This document shows, one piece after another, positions 20,433 through 28,534 of a stretch of DNA of 64,000 nt; the first letter of the stretch is position 1; the number at the start of each line of letters is the position of its first letter. The notes under the pieces are model-generated. The model saw only the letters and a list, made by a program, of their open reading frames with translations. It had not been told where the DNA came from and searched no databases. The DNA lies in NCBI GenBank assembly GCA_009996615.1, contig JAACZU010000001.1:310001-374000 (forward strand). Reading direction: 5' to 3'. This stretch comes from Rhodanobacteraceae bacterium. Its GTDB lineage: Bacteria > Pseudomonadota > Gammaproteobacteria > Xanthomonadales > Rhodanobacteraceae. The position numbers and the translations under genes are program-made.

Positions 20433-20471
20433 CAAAGCAGCAGGAGCGTCCGCGCACGTTTGAAAACATAC

Positions 20472-21728
20472 TCACGTCTCCAGCGCGCGGTAGCGCTCGC
20501 GCAGGCGGTTGCGCAGCAGGATCGCCGACAGGTTCAGCACGACGACGACGACGACCAGCAGCAGCGCGCAGGCATACGCGCGCGGCACGCCGCGGATTGC
20601 ATCGGCGCTGGCCAGCGCGGCGTCGTAGACCTCGAAGCCGAGGTGCATGAACTGGCGCGACGGATGCAGGTACGGAAAGGTGCCGTCGAGCGGCAGCGCC
20701 GGTGCCAGCTTGACCACGCCGACCAGCATCAGCGGTGCGACCGCACCGGCCGCGCGCGCGACCGCCAGGATCAGGCCGGTCAGCACGGCCGGGCGCGCCG
20801 CCGGCAGCAGCAGGCCCCATACGGCTTCGTCGCCCGTCGCGCCGAGCGCGAGCGCACCGTCGCGCAGGCCGGCCGGGATCCGCGCCAGGCCCTCCTCCAC
20901 GCTGACCACCACGACCGGCAGCGTCAGCAGCGCCAGCGTCAGCGCGGCCCACAGCAGGCCGCCGCTGCCGAAGGTCGGCACCGGCAGGCGCTCGGCGTAG
21001 AACCAGCGGTCGATGCCGGCACCGATTCCGTGCACGAACAGGCCCAGGCCAAGCACGCCATAGACGATCGACGGCACGCCGGCGAGCAGATTGACCGCGC
21101 CTCGCACGCTGCGTGCGAGGAAACCCCGCCGCTGGTGCAGGTAGACCGCCGTGGCGATGCCGAGCGGCATCACCAGGATGCTCATCAGCAGCACCAGCGT
21201 GACCGTGCCAAGCAGCGCCGGCAGCATGCCGCCGCCGAGAGCCGACGCGTCCGGCCGCGTGCCGACGAAGCGCGCCGCGGCACGCGCGAACAGGCCGATC
21301 CGCGCGATGGGTCCGTCCGCGTTCGGCCGCGTCGCCTCGAGCACGCGCGCCGGCGCCAGCGCGCCGGCCAGTACGGCGGCCTCGTCACCGCGGCCGAACA
21401 GGCGCCGGCCGTCGGCGAGCTGCAGCGCGAGCGCATCGGGCGGCTGCGTGCGCATGGCGATGTCGGCGAGCGCGACTCGGCTGTAGGCATCGCCGATGCG
21501 CGCGCGCTCGCTGCCGCGCAGCACCAGCGAGTCGGGCTCGCTCGAGACGACCTCGCCAAGCAGCACGCGGCCGTCGTGCAGGCTCAGTTCGATCACCGGC
21601 GCCGGCCAGAACGGCGCCAGCCCGGCACGGAGCAGCAGGAGCAGCAGGCCGAGCAGCAGCGCGATGCACAGCGCGGCGGTGCCGGCGAGCAGCCAGGTGC
21701 CCGCCGCGTCGAGGCGCCGCCGGATCAT
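20472..21728 (-). CDS. pstA: Phosphate ABC transporter permease PstA
   Basis: MIRRRLDAAGTWLLAGTAALCIALLL...NLLAGVPSIVYGVLGLGLFV...YPYL; start overlaps the pstC stop. Confidence 0.93.
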   Translation of the reverse strand: MIRRRLDAAGTWLLAGTAALCIALLLGLLLLLLRAGLAPFWPAPVIELSLHDGRVLLGEVVSSEPDSLVLRGSERARIGDAYSRVALADIAMRTQPPDALALQLADGRRLFGRGDEAAVLAGALAPARVLEATRPNADGPIARIGLFARAAARFVGTRPDASALGGGMLPALLGTVTLVLLMSILVMPLGIATAVYLHQRRGFLARSVRGAVNLLAGVPSIVYGVLGLGLFVHGIGAGIDRWFYAERLPVPTFGSGGLLWAALTLALLTLPVVVVSVEEGLARIPAGLRDGALALGATGDEAVWGLLLPAARPAVLTGLILAVARAAGAVAPLMLVGVVKLAPALPLDGTFPYLHPSRQFMHLGFEVYDAALASADAIRGVPRAYACALLLVVVVVVLNLSAILLRNRLRERYRALET

Positions 21729-22807
21729 GCCGGCAGCCCTTGCAGGCGCCGGCGCAGGCGTGCGCGCACGGCCTCGGCGAGCCGGTTCAGCAGTGCCGTG
21801 ACGGCCAGCAGCGCCAGCGCGGCGAGCAGCAGGCTGCGCCAGGTCGTGCTGGCCGGTGCGGTGTCCGGCAGGACCAGCGCGAGTTCGGCACTGATCGCGC
21901 GCAGGCCGGTCAGCGGATCGACGCCGGCGATCGGCGTGTTGCCGCTCGCCATCAGCACGACCATCGTCTCGCCGAGGCAGCGCGAAACGCCGAGCAGCAC
22001 CGCCGCGACCAGGCCGGAACCGGCCGCCGGCAGCACGACGGTAGTCAACGCCTGCCAGCGCGTCGCGCCAAGCGCGAACGCGGCCTGCGCCTGTTCGCGC
22101 GGCACCAGGAACAAGGCGTCCTCGGCGACCGAATAGACCAGCGGTAGCGCCGCGACGCCGAGCGCGAGGCCGACCACCAGCGCGTTCCACGGGTTGGCCG
22201 GCGCGATCGCGACCGTGCCGCTACGCGCGCCGAGCGCGAGGCCGATCGCGACCAGCGCGACGGGCAGCGGCAGCAGCCACAGTGGCAGCCAGCCGGCCCG
22301 GCGCACGCGCGCGCCGAACGCGAACGCCAGCGCGAGCAGCACGGCCGGCAGTGCAACGAGCAGCGCGAGCAGGGTCGCGACCTCGGTCTTCAGCCACGGC
22401 GCGAGCGTGGCGGTCGCGACCAGGCCGAGCACGACGGTCGGCAGCGCCTCGAGCATCTCCAGCGAAGGCTTCAGCCAGCCACGCAGGCGCGGCGCACAGA
22501 AGTGCGCGGTGAACAGTGCCGTGGCAAGGCCGAGCGGCACCGCGACCAGGGCGGCGAAGGCGGCCGCGCGCAGGCTGCCGGCGGCGAGCACGCCCAGGCG
22601 CTGCCAGGCGTCGTCGGGCAGGCCCTGCCACGGCAGCAGGCCGGCCAGCAGGAACAGCGGGATCGCGAGCAGGCCGGCCATCACCAGCGCGGTGCCGCCG
22701 CCGACCAGCGCCCGGCGCACGCGCTCGCGCCGGCGCCGCGCGCGCGCATGGGCGCCTGCGAGATCCGGACTCAGCAGTGCATCGCAAGTAACTGGATTGA
22801 CGGGCAT
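21725..22807 (-). CDS. pstC: Phosphate ABC transporter permease PstC
   Basis: Membrane permease, EMLEALPTVVLGLVATATLAPWL, SRCLGETMVVLMASGNTP; upstream of pstA. Confidence 0.92.
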   Translation of the reverse strand: MPVNPVTCDALLSPDLAGAHARARRRRERVRRALVGGGTALVMAGLLAIPLFLLAGLLPWQGLPDDAWQRLGVLAAGSLRAAAFAALVAVPLGLATALFTAHFCAPRLRGWLKPSLEMLEALPTVVLGLVATATLAPWLKTEVATLLALLVALPAVLLALAFAFGARVRRAGWLPLWLLPLPVALVAIGLALGARSGTVAIAPANPWNALVVGLALGVAALPLVYSVAEDALFLVPREQAQAAFALGATRWQALTTVVLPAAGSGLVAAVLLGVSRCLGETMVVLMASGNTPIAGVDPLTGLRAISAELALVLPDTAPASTTWRSLLLAALALLAVTALLNRLAEAVRARLRRRLQGLPA

Positions 22808-22829
22808 TGGGCCACGCTAGGCCGACAAC

Positions 22830-22847
22830 ATGACAGTCATGTTACAG
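22830..22847 (-). promoter_or_regulatory. Candidate PhoB box upstream of pstC
   Basis: Minus strand CTGTAAC-ATGA-CTGTCAT: two 7-mers at 11-bp spacing, second perfect to CTGTCAT, first with two mismatches; 22 bp upstream of the predicted pstC ATG. Confidence 0.6.
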
Positions 22848-22942
22848 GCTTGCCAGGCACTGTCATCGAAGCGCCATCCCGCCGTCATGCGCGCTTCAAG
22901 CCACGACGCGAGGCTGCATCAAGTCCAGCCGCCGGCAAGCGC

Positions 22943-24094
22943 ATGCGCATCGCGATCGTCACCGAAACCTGGCCACCGGAGATCAACGGGGTCGCCCTGA
23001 CCGTGCAAGCGCTCGCGCGCGGGCTGGCCGATCTCGGCCACACGGTCGAGCTGGTGCGCCCGTACCAGGACGGCCACGAGACCGATGCCGAACACGGCGG
23101 TCACCCGCAGCTCGTGCTGCGCGGCGCCGCACTGCCGCGCTACCCGCAATTGCGCTTCGGCCTGCCCGCGCGCCAGCGCCTGCTGCGGCACTGGCGTGCG
23201 CAGCGGCCCGACGCCCTGTACATCGCGACCGAAGGCCCGCTCGGCCTGAGCGCACTCGGCGCGGCGCGCCGCCTCGGCATCCCGGCCTGCACCGGCTTCC
23301 ATACGCGCTTCGACGAGTTCGCGCGCCACTACGGCCTTGGCTGGCTCGCCCCGGTCGCGTTCGCCTACCTGCGCCGCTTCCACAACCGTGCCCTGGCCAC
23401 GCTCGTACCGACCACCGAACTCGCCGACTTCCTCGGCGCGCATGGGTTCCGCAGCGTGCACCTGCTGCGCCGCGGAGTCGATACCGGACTGTTCCACCCG
23501 GCGCGACGCGATCAGGCGCTGCGCGCGGAGTGGGGTCTCGCGCCGGACGACTGCGCGGTCATCCACGTCGGCCGCCTCGCCGCGGAGAAGAACCTCGAGC
23601 TCGCCGCACGCGCGTTCCACGCGATCCGCGCGCGGCTGCCGCGCGCACGCTTCGTCGTCGTCGGCGACGGCCCGGCGCGGCCGGAGCTCGCCGCCCGGCA
23701 TCCGGAGATCGTGTTCGCCGGCGTGCGCCGCGGCGAGGACCTCGCGCGCCACTACGCCAGCGGCGACCTGTTCCTGTTCCCGAGCCTGACCGAAACCTTC
23801 GGCAACGTGACGCTCGAGGCACTCGCCAGCGGCGTGCCGGTGGTGGCCTGGGACTACGGCGCCGCGCGCGAGCACATCCGCGGCGCGGCCGCCGGCGCCG
23901 CGGTGCCGCGCGGCGACGAAGAGGCGTTCATCGCCGCAGCGGTCGCGCTGGCTGGACGCCTGCATGACGCCGGCGTCGAGGCCCCGATGCTGCGTGCGGC
24001 CGCCCGCGCGGCGGTCGACGCGTCGAGCCTGGCCAGCGTCGCCGCGCACTTCGCCGACCTGCTCGGCGACCTTTCGCTGCGGAGCGCGGCATGA
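22943..24094 (+). CDS. Glycosyltransferase family 4
   Basis: MRIAIVTETWPPEINGVALTVQALARGLADLGHTVELVRP...LFPSLTETFGNVTLEALASGVPVVAWDYGAAREHI. Confidence 0.93.
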   Translation: MRIAIVTETWPPEINGVALTVQALARGLADLGHTVELVRPYQDGHETDAEHGGHPQLVLRGAALPRYPQLRFGLPARQRLLRHWRAQRPDALYIATEGPLGLSALGAARRLGIPACTGFHTRFDEFARHYGLGWLAPVAFAYLRRFHNRALATLVPTTELADFLGAHGFRSVHLLRRGVDTGLFHPARRDQALRAEWGLAPDDCAVIHVGRLAAEKNLELAARAFHAIRARLPRARFVVVGDGPARPELAARHPEIVFAGVRRGEDLARHYASGDLFLFPSLTETFGNVTLEALASGVPVVAWDYGAAREHIRGAAAGAAVPRGDEEAFIAAAVALAGRLHDAGVEAPMLRAAARAAVDASSLASVAAHFADLLGDLSLRSAA

Positions 24095-24618
24095 CGACCT
24101 GGCAGCAGATCGGCATCGGCAACGGCGAACGCCGCCTGTGCCTGGCGCTGAACCGCTGGGGCGCGCGCCGCGTGCTGACGCGCTTCTTCCGCGTCATCAG
24201 CCGGCTCGGCGACGGCGTGTTCTGGTACACGTTGATCGGACTGCTCGCACTGTTCGGTGGCGCCCGCGGGCAACAGGCGGCGCTGCACATGAGCCTCGTA
24301 GGCATCGTCGCCGCCCTGCTCTACCGCACGCTCAAGCGCTGGACGCGCCGCCCGCGGCCGTTCCGCGCGCACGCCGACATCACCGCCTACATCGCACCGC
24401 TGGACGAGTTCAGCTTCCCCTCCGGCCACACGCTGCACGCGGTCGGCTTCACGCTGGTCGCACTGGCGTACTTCCCGTGGCTGGCGCCGCTGCTGGTGCC
24501 GTTCACCGTGCTGGTCGCGATCTCGCGCGTCGTGCTCGGCCTGCACTACCCGAGCGACGTGCTCGCCGCGACGCTGATCGGCAGCGCGCTGGCGGCGGGA
24601 TCGTTGCTGTTGTTCTGA
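24091..24618 (+). CDS. PAP2-family phosphatase
   Basis: KRWTRRPRPFRAH...FSFPSGHTLHAVGF...ISRVVLGLHYPSDVLAA motifs; ATGA overlap with the upstream GT gene. Confidence 0.92.
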   Translation: MTTWQQIGIGNGERRLCLALNRWGARRVLTRFFRVISRLGDGVFWYTLIGLLALFGGARGQQAALHMSLVGIVAALLYRTLKRWTRRPRPFRAHADITAYIAPLDEFSFPSGHTLHAVGFTLVALAYFPWLAPLLVPFTVLVAISRVVLGLHYPSDVLAATLIGSALAAGSLLLF

Positions 24619-24682
24619 TGCGGCATCCAGGGCGAAAGATTTCCGATGCGGATCGACGCGGATCAGGAGGCGTCACGCAACT

Positions 24683-24772
24683 CGTGGGGTGGGCCGCGGC
24701 TGCGCAGCGGCGAGTCCCACCATCGTGAACGGCGGTGGGACTCGCGCCTTCGGCGCTGCGTCGCCACCCTAC
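24683..24772. repeat. Nested GTGGGGTGGG/CCACCCTAC palindrome
   Basis: Inner GCGAGTCCCACC (24710-24721) / GGTGGGACTCGC (24734-24745), perfect 12-bp arms. Confidence 0.8.
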
Positions 24773-24889
24773 AGGTGCAGCTATTGCAGGGGATTCTGGC
24801 CAGCGTTGGGGGAGCCGTCATCCCGGCGCAGGCCGGGATCCAGTCGTTGCTGAGTCCGCGTTCATCCGCGTCGATCCGTGTCCGACGCC

Positions 24890-25777
24890 TTACAGCTTCT
24901 CGACCCGCGCCCGCACCACCGGCGGCCGCAGCTGCGCGAGCCAGTCGTTCGCGTTGGCGACCTGTGCGTCGCGCTTGAACGCATCGAGTGCGGCCAAGTC
25001 CAGCTCGGCGATCGCCCAGTCCGCACCGTCCTGCGCCTGCACCGCGACGCCGTCGGACGGGAAGCCGCGGTCGATCGGCGTGTAGACCGCGGCGCTGCCA
25101 GAATTGACGTCGAGCGCCGGGCTCCAGGCCGCTTCGCCGGCGGTGACCGCGCAGGCGACGTAGACCTGGTTCTCGAGCGCGCGCGCCTGGCAGCCGACGC
25201 GCACGCGCGTGGCGCCGGCCGCGGTGTCGGTGCAACTGGGCACCAGCAGCACGCGCGCGCCGGCCTCGACCTGCGCGCGCGCATAGAGCGGAAACTCGAT
25301 GTCGTAGCAGATGTCGACGCCGACGCGGCCGAACTCGGTATCGAACACCTTGAGCTCGTCGCCCGGCTCGATCACCTGCGCGTCGCGCTCGAACCCGGTC
25401 AGGGTCAGCTTGTCCTGGAACGCAGCGCGACCATCCGGCGCGACGAAATACGCGCGGTTGCGGTAGCGGCCAGCGCCGTTGTCGAGCAGGAACGTGCCGG
25501 CGACGAGGTAGATCGCGTGGCGCCGCGCCAGCTCGCGCGCGAGCGCGAGGTAATCGTCGTGCCATGGCTGCAGCGCCGCGAGCGAACGCACGAAGTCATT
25601 ACGGTCGTGAGGCGGCAAGCCGGCCGCCGCTTCGAGCGCGAGATATTCCGGCAGCACCAGCACGCGCGCGCCGGCCGCGACCGCATCGGCGACGCGCGCG
25701 CCGACACGCGCGGCGAACGCGGCGAAGTCGGCGGGCGCGCCAATTGAGTACTGGGCAGTGGCGATCTTCAGTTTCAT
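24890..25777 (-). CDS. Carbon-nitrogen hydrolase (nitrilase superfamily)
   Basis: MKLKIATAQYSIG...LVLPEYLAL...FQDKLTLTGFERD...VGVDICYDIEFPLYARAQVEAGARVLLVPSCTDT (Glu-Lys-Cys triad context). Confidence 0.92.
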   Translation of the reverse strand: MKLKIATAQYSIGAPADFAAFAARVGARVADAVAAGARVLVLPEYLALEAAAGLPPHDRNDFVRSLAALQPWHDDYLALARELARRHAIYLVAGTFLLDNGAGRYRNRAYFVAPDGRAAFQDKLTLTGFERDAQVIEPGDELKVFDTEFGRVGVDICYDIEFPLYARAQVEAGARVLLVPSCTDTAAGATRVRVGCQARALENQVYVACAVTAGEAAWSPALDVNSGSAAVYTPIDRGFPSDGVAVQAQDGADWAIAELDLAALDAFKRDAQVANANDWLAQLRPPVVRARVEKL

Positions 25778-26370
25778 GCCGTTTCGAGTGGACGCAGCCA
25801 GAAGCGCAGGCGATGGCAGCTCGGCAAGGTCTGGCCGATTTCCTGCCATTCAAGCTGGCAGAACATGTCGTCCTGGCGCTGGTAGCCGCGCTTGTTCCAG
25901 AACGCGTCGTTTGGCCGATGGCCGGCCGGGCAGCGCGGATCGTCGCCGCTGCGCTCGACCGCGCAGAATGCGGTCAGGTCAAAGCCGCCGAGCCGGCGCG
26001 CATACGCCTCGCGTTCGTCGAAGAAGCAGTGGCCAAGGCCGCGGCCACGATAGTCGGCCAGCAGCACCGACTCGCCGAAGTAGAACACGCGTGGCAACTC
26101 GATGCCGCGATCGAGGAACGGCTGCTGGAACGCGCTGGTTTCGTCGACCAGCGGAATGCCGGTCGAGGCACCGACGACCCGCGCGCCATCGAACGCAAGC
26201 ACGAACAGGCTGTGCGGCGATTCGGCATAGGTCGCGAGGTATTTCCTCTCGTAGTCCGCATCGCCCGCGTACAGGTACGGCCAGTCGCGGAACACCGCGA
26301 TGCGCAACGCGGCGACCGCGTCGAGGTACGGCGCGATCGCATCGCCGCTGAAGGTCCGGATGTCGGTCAT
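25774..26370 (-). CDS. GNAT family N-acetyltransferase
   Basis: MTDIRTFSGDAIAPYLDAVAALRIAVFRDWPYLYAGDADYERKYL...ESVLLADYRGRGLGHCFFDEREAYAR; coupled to the hydrolase (ATGA). Confidence 0.88.
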   Translation of the reverse strand: MTDIRTFSGDAIAPYLDAVAALRIAVFRDWPYLYAGDADYERKYLATYAESPHSLFVLAFDGARVVGASTGIPLVDETSAFQQPFLDRGIELPRVFYFGESVLLADYRGRGLGHCFFDEREAYARRLGGFDLTAFCAVERSGDDPRCPAGHRPNDAFWNKRGYQRQDDMFCQLEWQEIGQTLPSCHRLRFWLRPLETA

Positions 26371-26432
26371 GCGGTTACGGTAGCCGCTCGACGCGCGCGA
26401 CGTAAAGCCTGCTCCTGCGCAAAGGCAAAGAT

Positions 26433-26559
26433 TGAAACACGGAGCACACAGAGCACACGGAGAAGGCAAGGAATCGTTCGCGCGCACGAGCCTTGAACGT
26501 CCGCGCAAGGGAAGTCCGCGTTGCTTGTCCTCCGTGTGCTCTGTGTGCTCCGTGTTTCA
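26433..26559. repeat. 30-bp perfect inverted repeat
   Basis: TGAAACACGGAGCACACAGAGCACACGGAG (26433-26462) / CTCCGTGTGCTCTGTGTGCTCCGTGTTTCA (26530-26559). Confidence 0.95.
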
Positions 26560-26595
26560 GGCTCTATTCTTTGCTCACACCGGGTGCTCGGTGTT

Positions 26596-27882
26596 TCAGG
26601 CTTTCTTGTTTTCCCCAGCCCAGCGAGCGGCCGCCGCACCGGCGATGTGTCCGCTGGCGAAGCAGGCGGTCAGCAGATAGCCGCCGGTCGGCGCTTCCCA
26701 GTCGATCATCTCGCCGGCGCAGAATACGCCGGGCAGCGCACGCAGCATCAGGCCGTCGTCGAGCGCGGCGAAGCGCACGCCGCCGGCCGTGCTGATCGCC
26801 TCGTCGAGCGGGCGCGCACGGCGCAGCGTGATCGGCAGCGCTTTCAACGCGGCGGCGAGGCGCGCAGGATCGCCCAGCTCCGCCTTCGGCACGACCTCGT
26901 ACAGCAGGCCCGCCTTGACGCCTTCGATGCCGGCGTGGCGGCGCAGGTGCTCGCTGAGCGAACGGCTGCCGCGCGGCCGCGCGAGGTCGCGTGCAAGGCG
27001 GGCGGCGTCGCGGCCCGGTACGAGGTCGAGATGAATCGTCGCCGTGCCCTGCGCGGCGATCGCATCGCGCAACGCGGCGCTGAACGCATAGATCAAACTG
27101 CCTTCGACGCCGTGTTCGCTGACGACGAACTCGCCCTGCTGGCGCAGCGTGCGGCCGTCCGCAGCGCGCCATTCGAGCACGACCGGCTTGACCGGCTGGC
27201 CGGCGTGGCGCGAAGCAAAGTGCGCGCTCCAACCGACCTCGAAACCGCAGTTGGACGGCTGCAGCGGCGCGACCTCGATGCCACGTCGTTCGAGCGCGCC
27301 GACCCAGCGGCCGTCCGAACCGAGCACCGGCCAGCTGCCGCCACCGAGCGCGAGCACGACCGCGCCAGCCGCGACATGGTGCTCGTGGCCGTCCGCATCG
27401 ACGAAGCGCAACGCGCCCTGCTCGTCCCAGCCGCGCCAGTCGTGGTGCACGTGGAAGCGCACGCCGCTCGCGCGCAGGCGCCGCACCCAGCCGCGCAGCA
27501 GCGGCGCGGCCTTGAGGTCGAGCGGGAACACGCGGCCGGAGCTGCCGACGAAGGTCTCGACGCCGAGCTCCTTCGCCCACGCGCGCAGCGCGTCCGCATC
27601 GAACGCGCGCAGCCAGCGCTCGACCTCGGGGGCGCGCGCGCCATAGCGCGCGACGAACGTGTCGAACGGATCGGAATGGGTCAGGTTCAGGCCGCCCTTG
27701 CCGGCGATCAGGAACTTGCGCCCGACCGAGCCCATGCGGTCGTAGACCTCGACCTCAGCGCCGGCCGCACGTGCAGCTTCGGCCGCCATCAGGCCTGCCG
27801 GGCCACCGCCGATGATTATTGCGTTCGTCCGTGAACGCCGCTCGTCGCGAGGTTGTATCGAGTCTGGAGGCACTGGCATCAA
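26596..27882 (-). CDS. BaiN/HI0933-type NAD(P)/FAD-dependent oxidoreductase
   Basis: AIIIGGGPAGLMAAEAARAAGAEVEVYDRMGSVGRKFLIAGKGGLNLTHSD; GVFCAGEMIDWEAPTGGYLLTACFASG. Confidence 0.93.
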   Translation of the reverse strand: MMPVPPDSIQPRDERRSRTNAIIIGGGPAGLMAAEAARAAGAEVEVYDRMGSVGRKFLIAGKGGLNLTHSDPFDTFVARYGARAPEVERWLRAFDADALRAWAKELGVETFVGSSGRVFPLDLKAAPLLRGWVRRLRASGVRFHVHHDWRGWDEQGALRFVDADGHEHHVAAGAVVLALGGGSWPVLGSDGRWVGALERRGIEVAPLQPSNCGFEVGWSAHFASRHAGQPVKPVVLEWRAADGRTLRQQGEFVVSEHGVEGSLIYAFSAALRDAIAAQGTATIHLDLVPGRDAARLARDLARPRGSRSLSEHLRRHAGIEGVKAGLLYEVVPKAELGDPARLAAALKALPITLRRARPLDEAISTAGGVRFAALDDGLMLRALPGVFCAGEMIDWEAPTGGYLLTACFASGHIAGAAAARWAGENKKA

Positions 27883-27992
27883 TGGAGTCCAGAGCGGCCA
27901 TCCCTGGCCGCACTTCTCAACAAAATCCCGCTTCGGCCGAAACGAACGATGGTGTCATTCAACCGCCGACCTGCGCGATCCCGTGTTGCAGG

Positions 27993-28066
27993 GCGTAGGC
28001 TGGACGCGCTCCGCGCGGCCGGCTGCTTGCAGACCGCCGGCCGACCTGCGGTCGTCCAGCCTACGC
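27993..28066. repeat. GTAGGCTGGA palindrome
   Basis: GCGTAGGCTGGACG (27993-28006) / CGTCCAGCCTACGC (28053-28066), perfect 14-bp arms. Confidence 0.9.
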
Positions 28067-28090
28067 TCGCGACAGTGGAAACCATCACGC

Positions 28091-28501
28091 TCAACCGCCG
28101 ACCTGCGCGATCCAGTCCTGCAGGTTGTAGTAGTTCGTCACGCGCGCGATGCGGCCGTCGCGGACCTCGAAGAACGCGCCGCCGGGCAGCGCGTAGGTCT
28201 GGCCGCGCGCCGGCGGCAGGCCCTCGTCGCTGGCCTTGTAGGTGCCGTGCACGATGTACTCGGCCGCCGCGCGCGTGCCGTCGGCACTGGCCATCACGGC
28301 GATGTCGCGCAGTTGTTCGGAATAGCTCGCATCCATGCGCGCGAGGAACGCGCGGAACGCCTCGCGGCCGTGCTCGCGCGGCCCCTGGTTGAGGTCGTGC
28401 ACGACGTCGTCGGCGAGGCAACCGAGCATCGCGTTCCAGTCGCCGCGGTTGAAGGCGGCGTAGTAGTTGGCGATCAGCGCCAGGGTGTCCTGCATCGTCA
28501 T
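28091..28501 (-). CDS. SnoaL/NTF2-like ketosteroid-isomerase fold protein
   Basis: MTMQDTLALIANYYAAFNRGDWNAMLGCLADDVVHDLNQG...GKI-like FFEVRDGRIARVTNYYN. Confidence 0.88.
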   Translation of the reverse strand: MTMQDTLALIANYYAAFNRGDWNAMLGCLADDVVHDLNQGPREHGREAFRAFLARMDASYSEQLRDIAVMASADGTRAAAEYIVHGTYKASDEGLPPARGQTYALPGGAFFEVRDGRIARVTNYYNLQDWIAQVGG

Positions 28502-28534
28502 GGCGGCTTTCCCGCAAGGCTTGGGCCGCGCAGT

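Noticed and set aside
19954-20952. ORFs in the pstA-pstB gap (e.g. 19954-20952 minus, 19728-20390 plus)
   Set aside because: Translate palindromic repeat DNA (RRHIRVPTANARASCARPCG, LSLACPRESN-type strings) that commonly yields spurious ORFs in this lineage; no RBS or domain support.
26433-26559. 30-bp inverted repeat as IS-element termini
   Set aside because: Only 67 bp lie between the arms, no transposase ORF and no obvious target duplication; at most a MITE-like or structural repeat.
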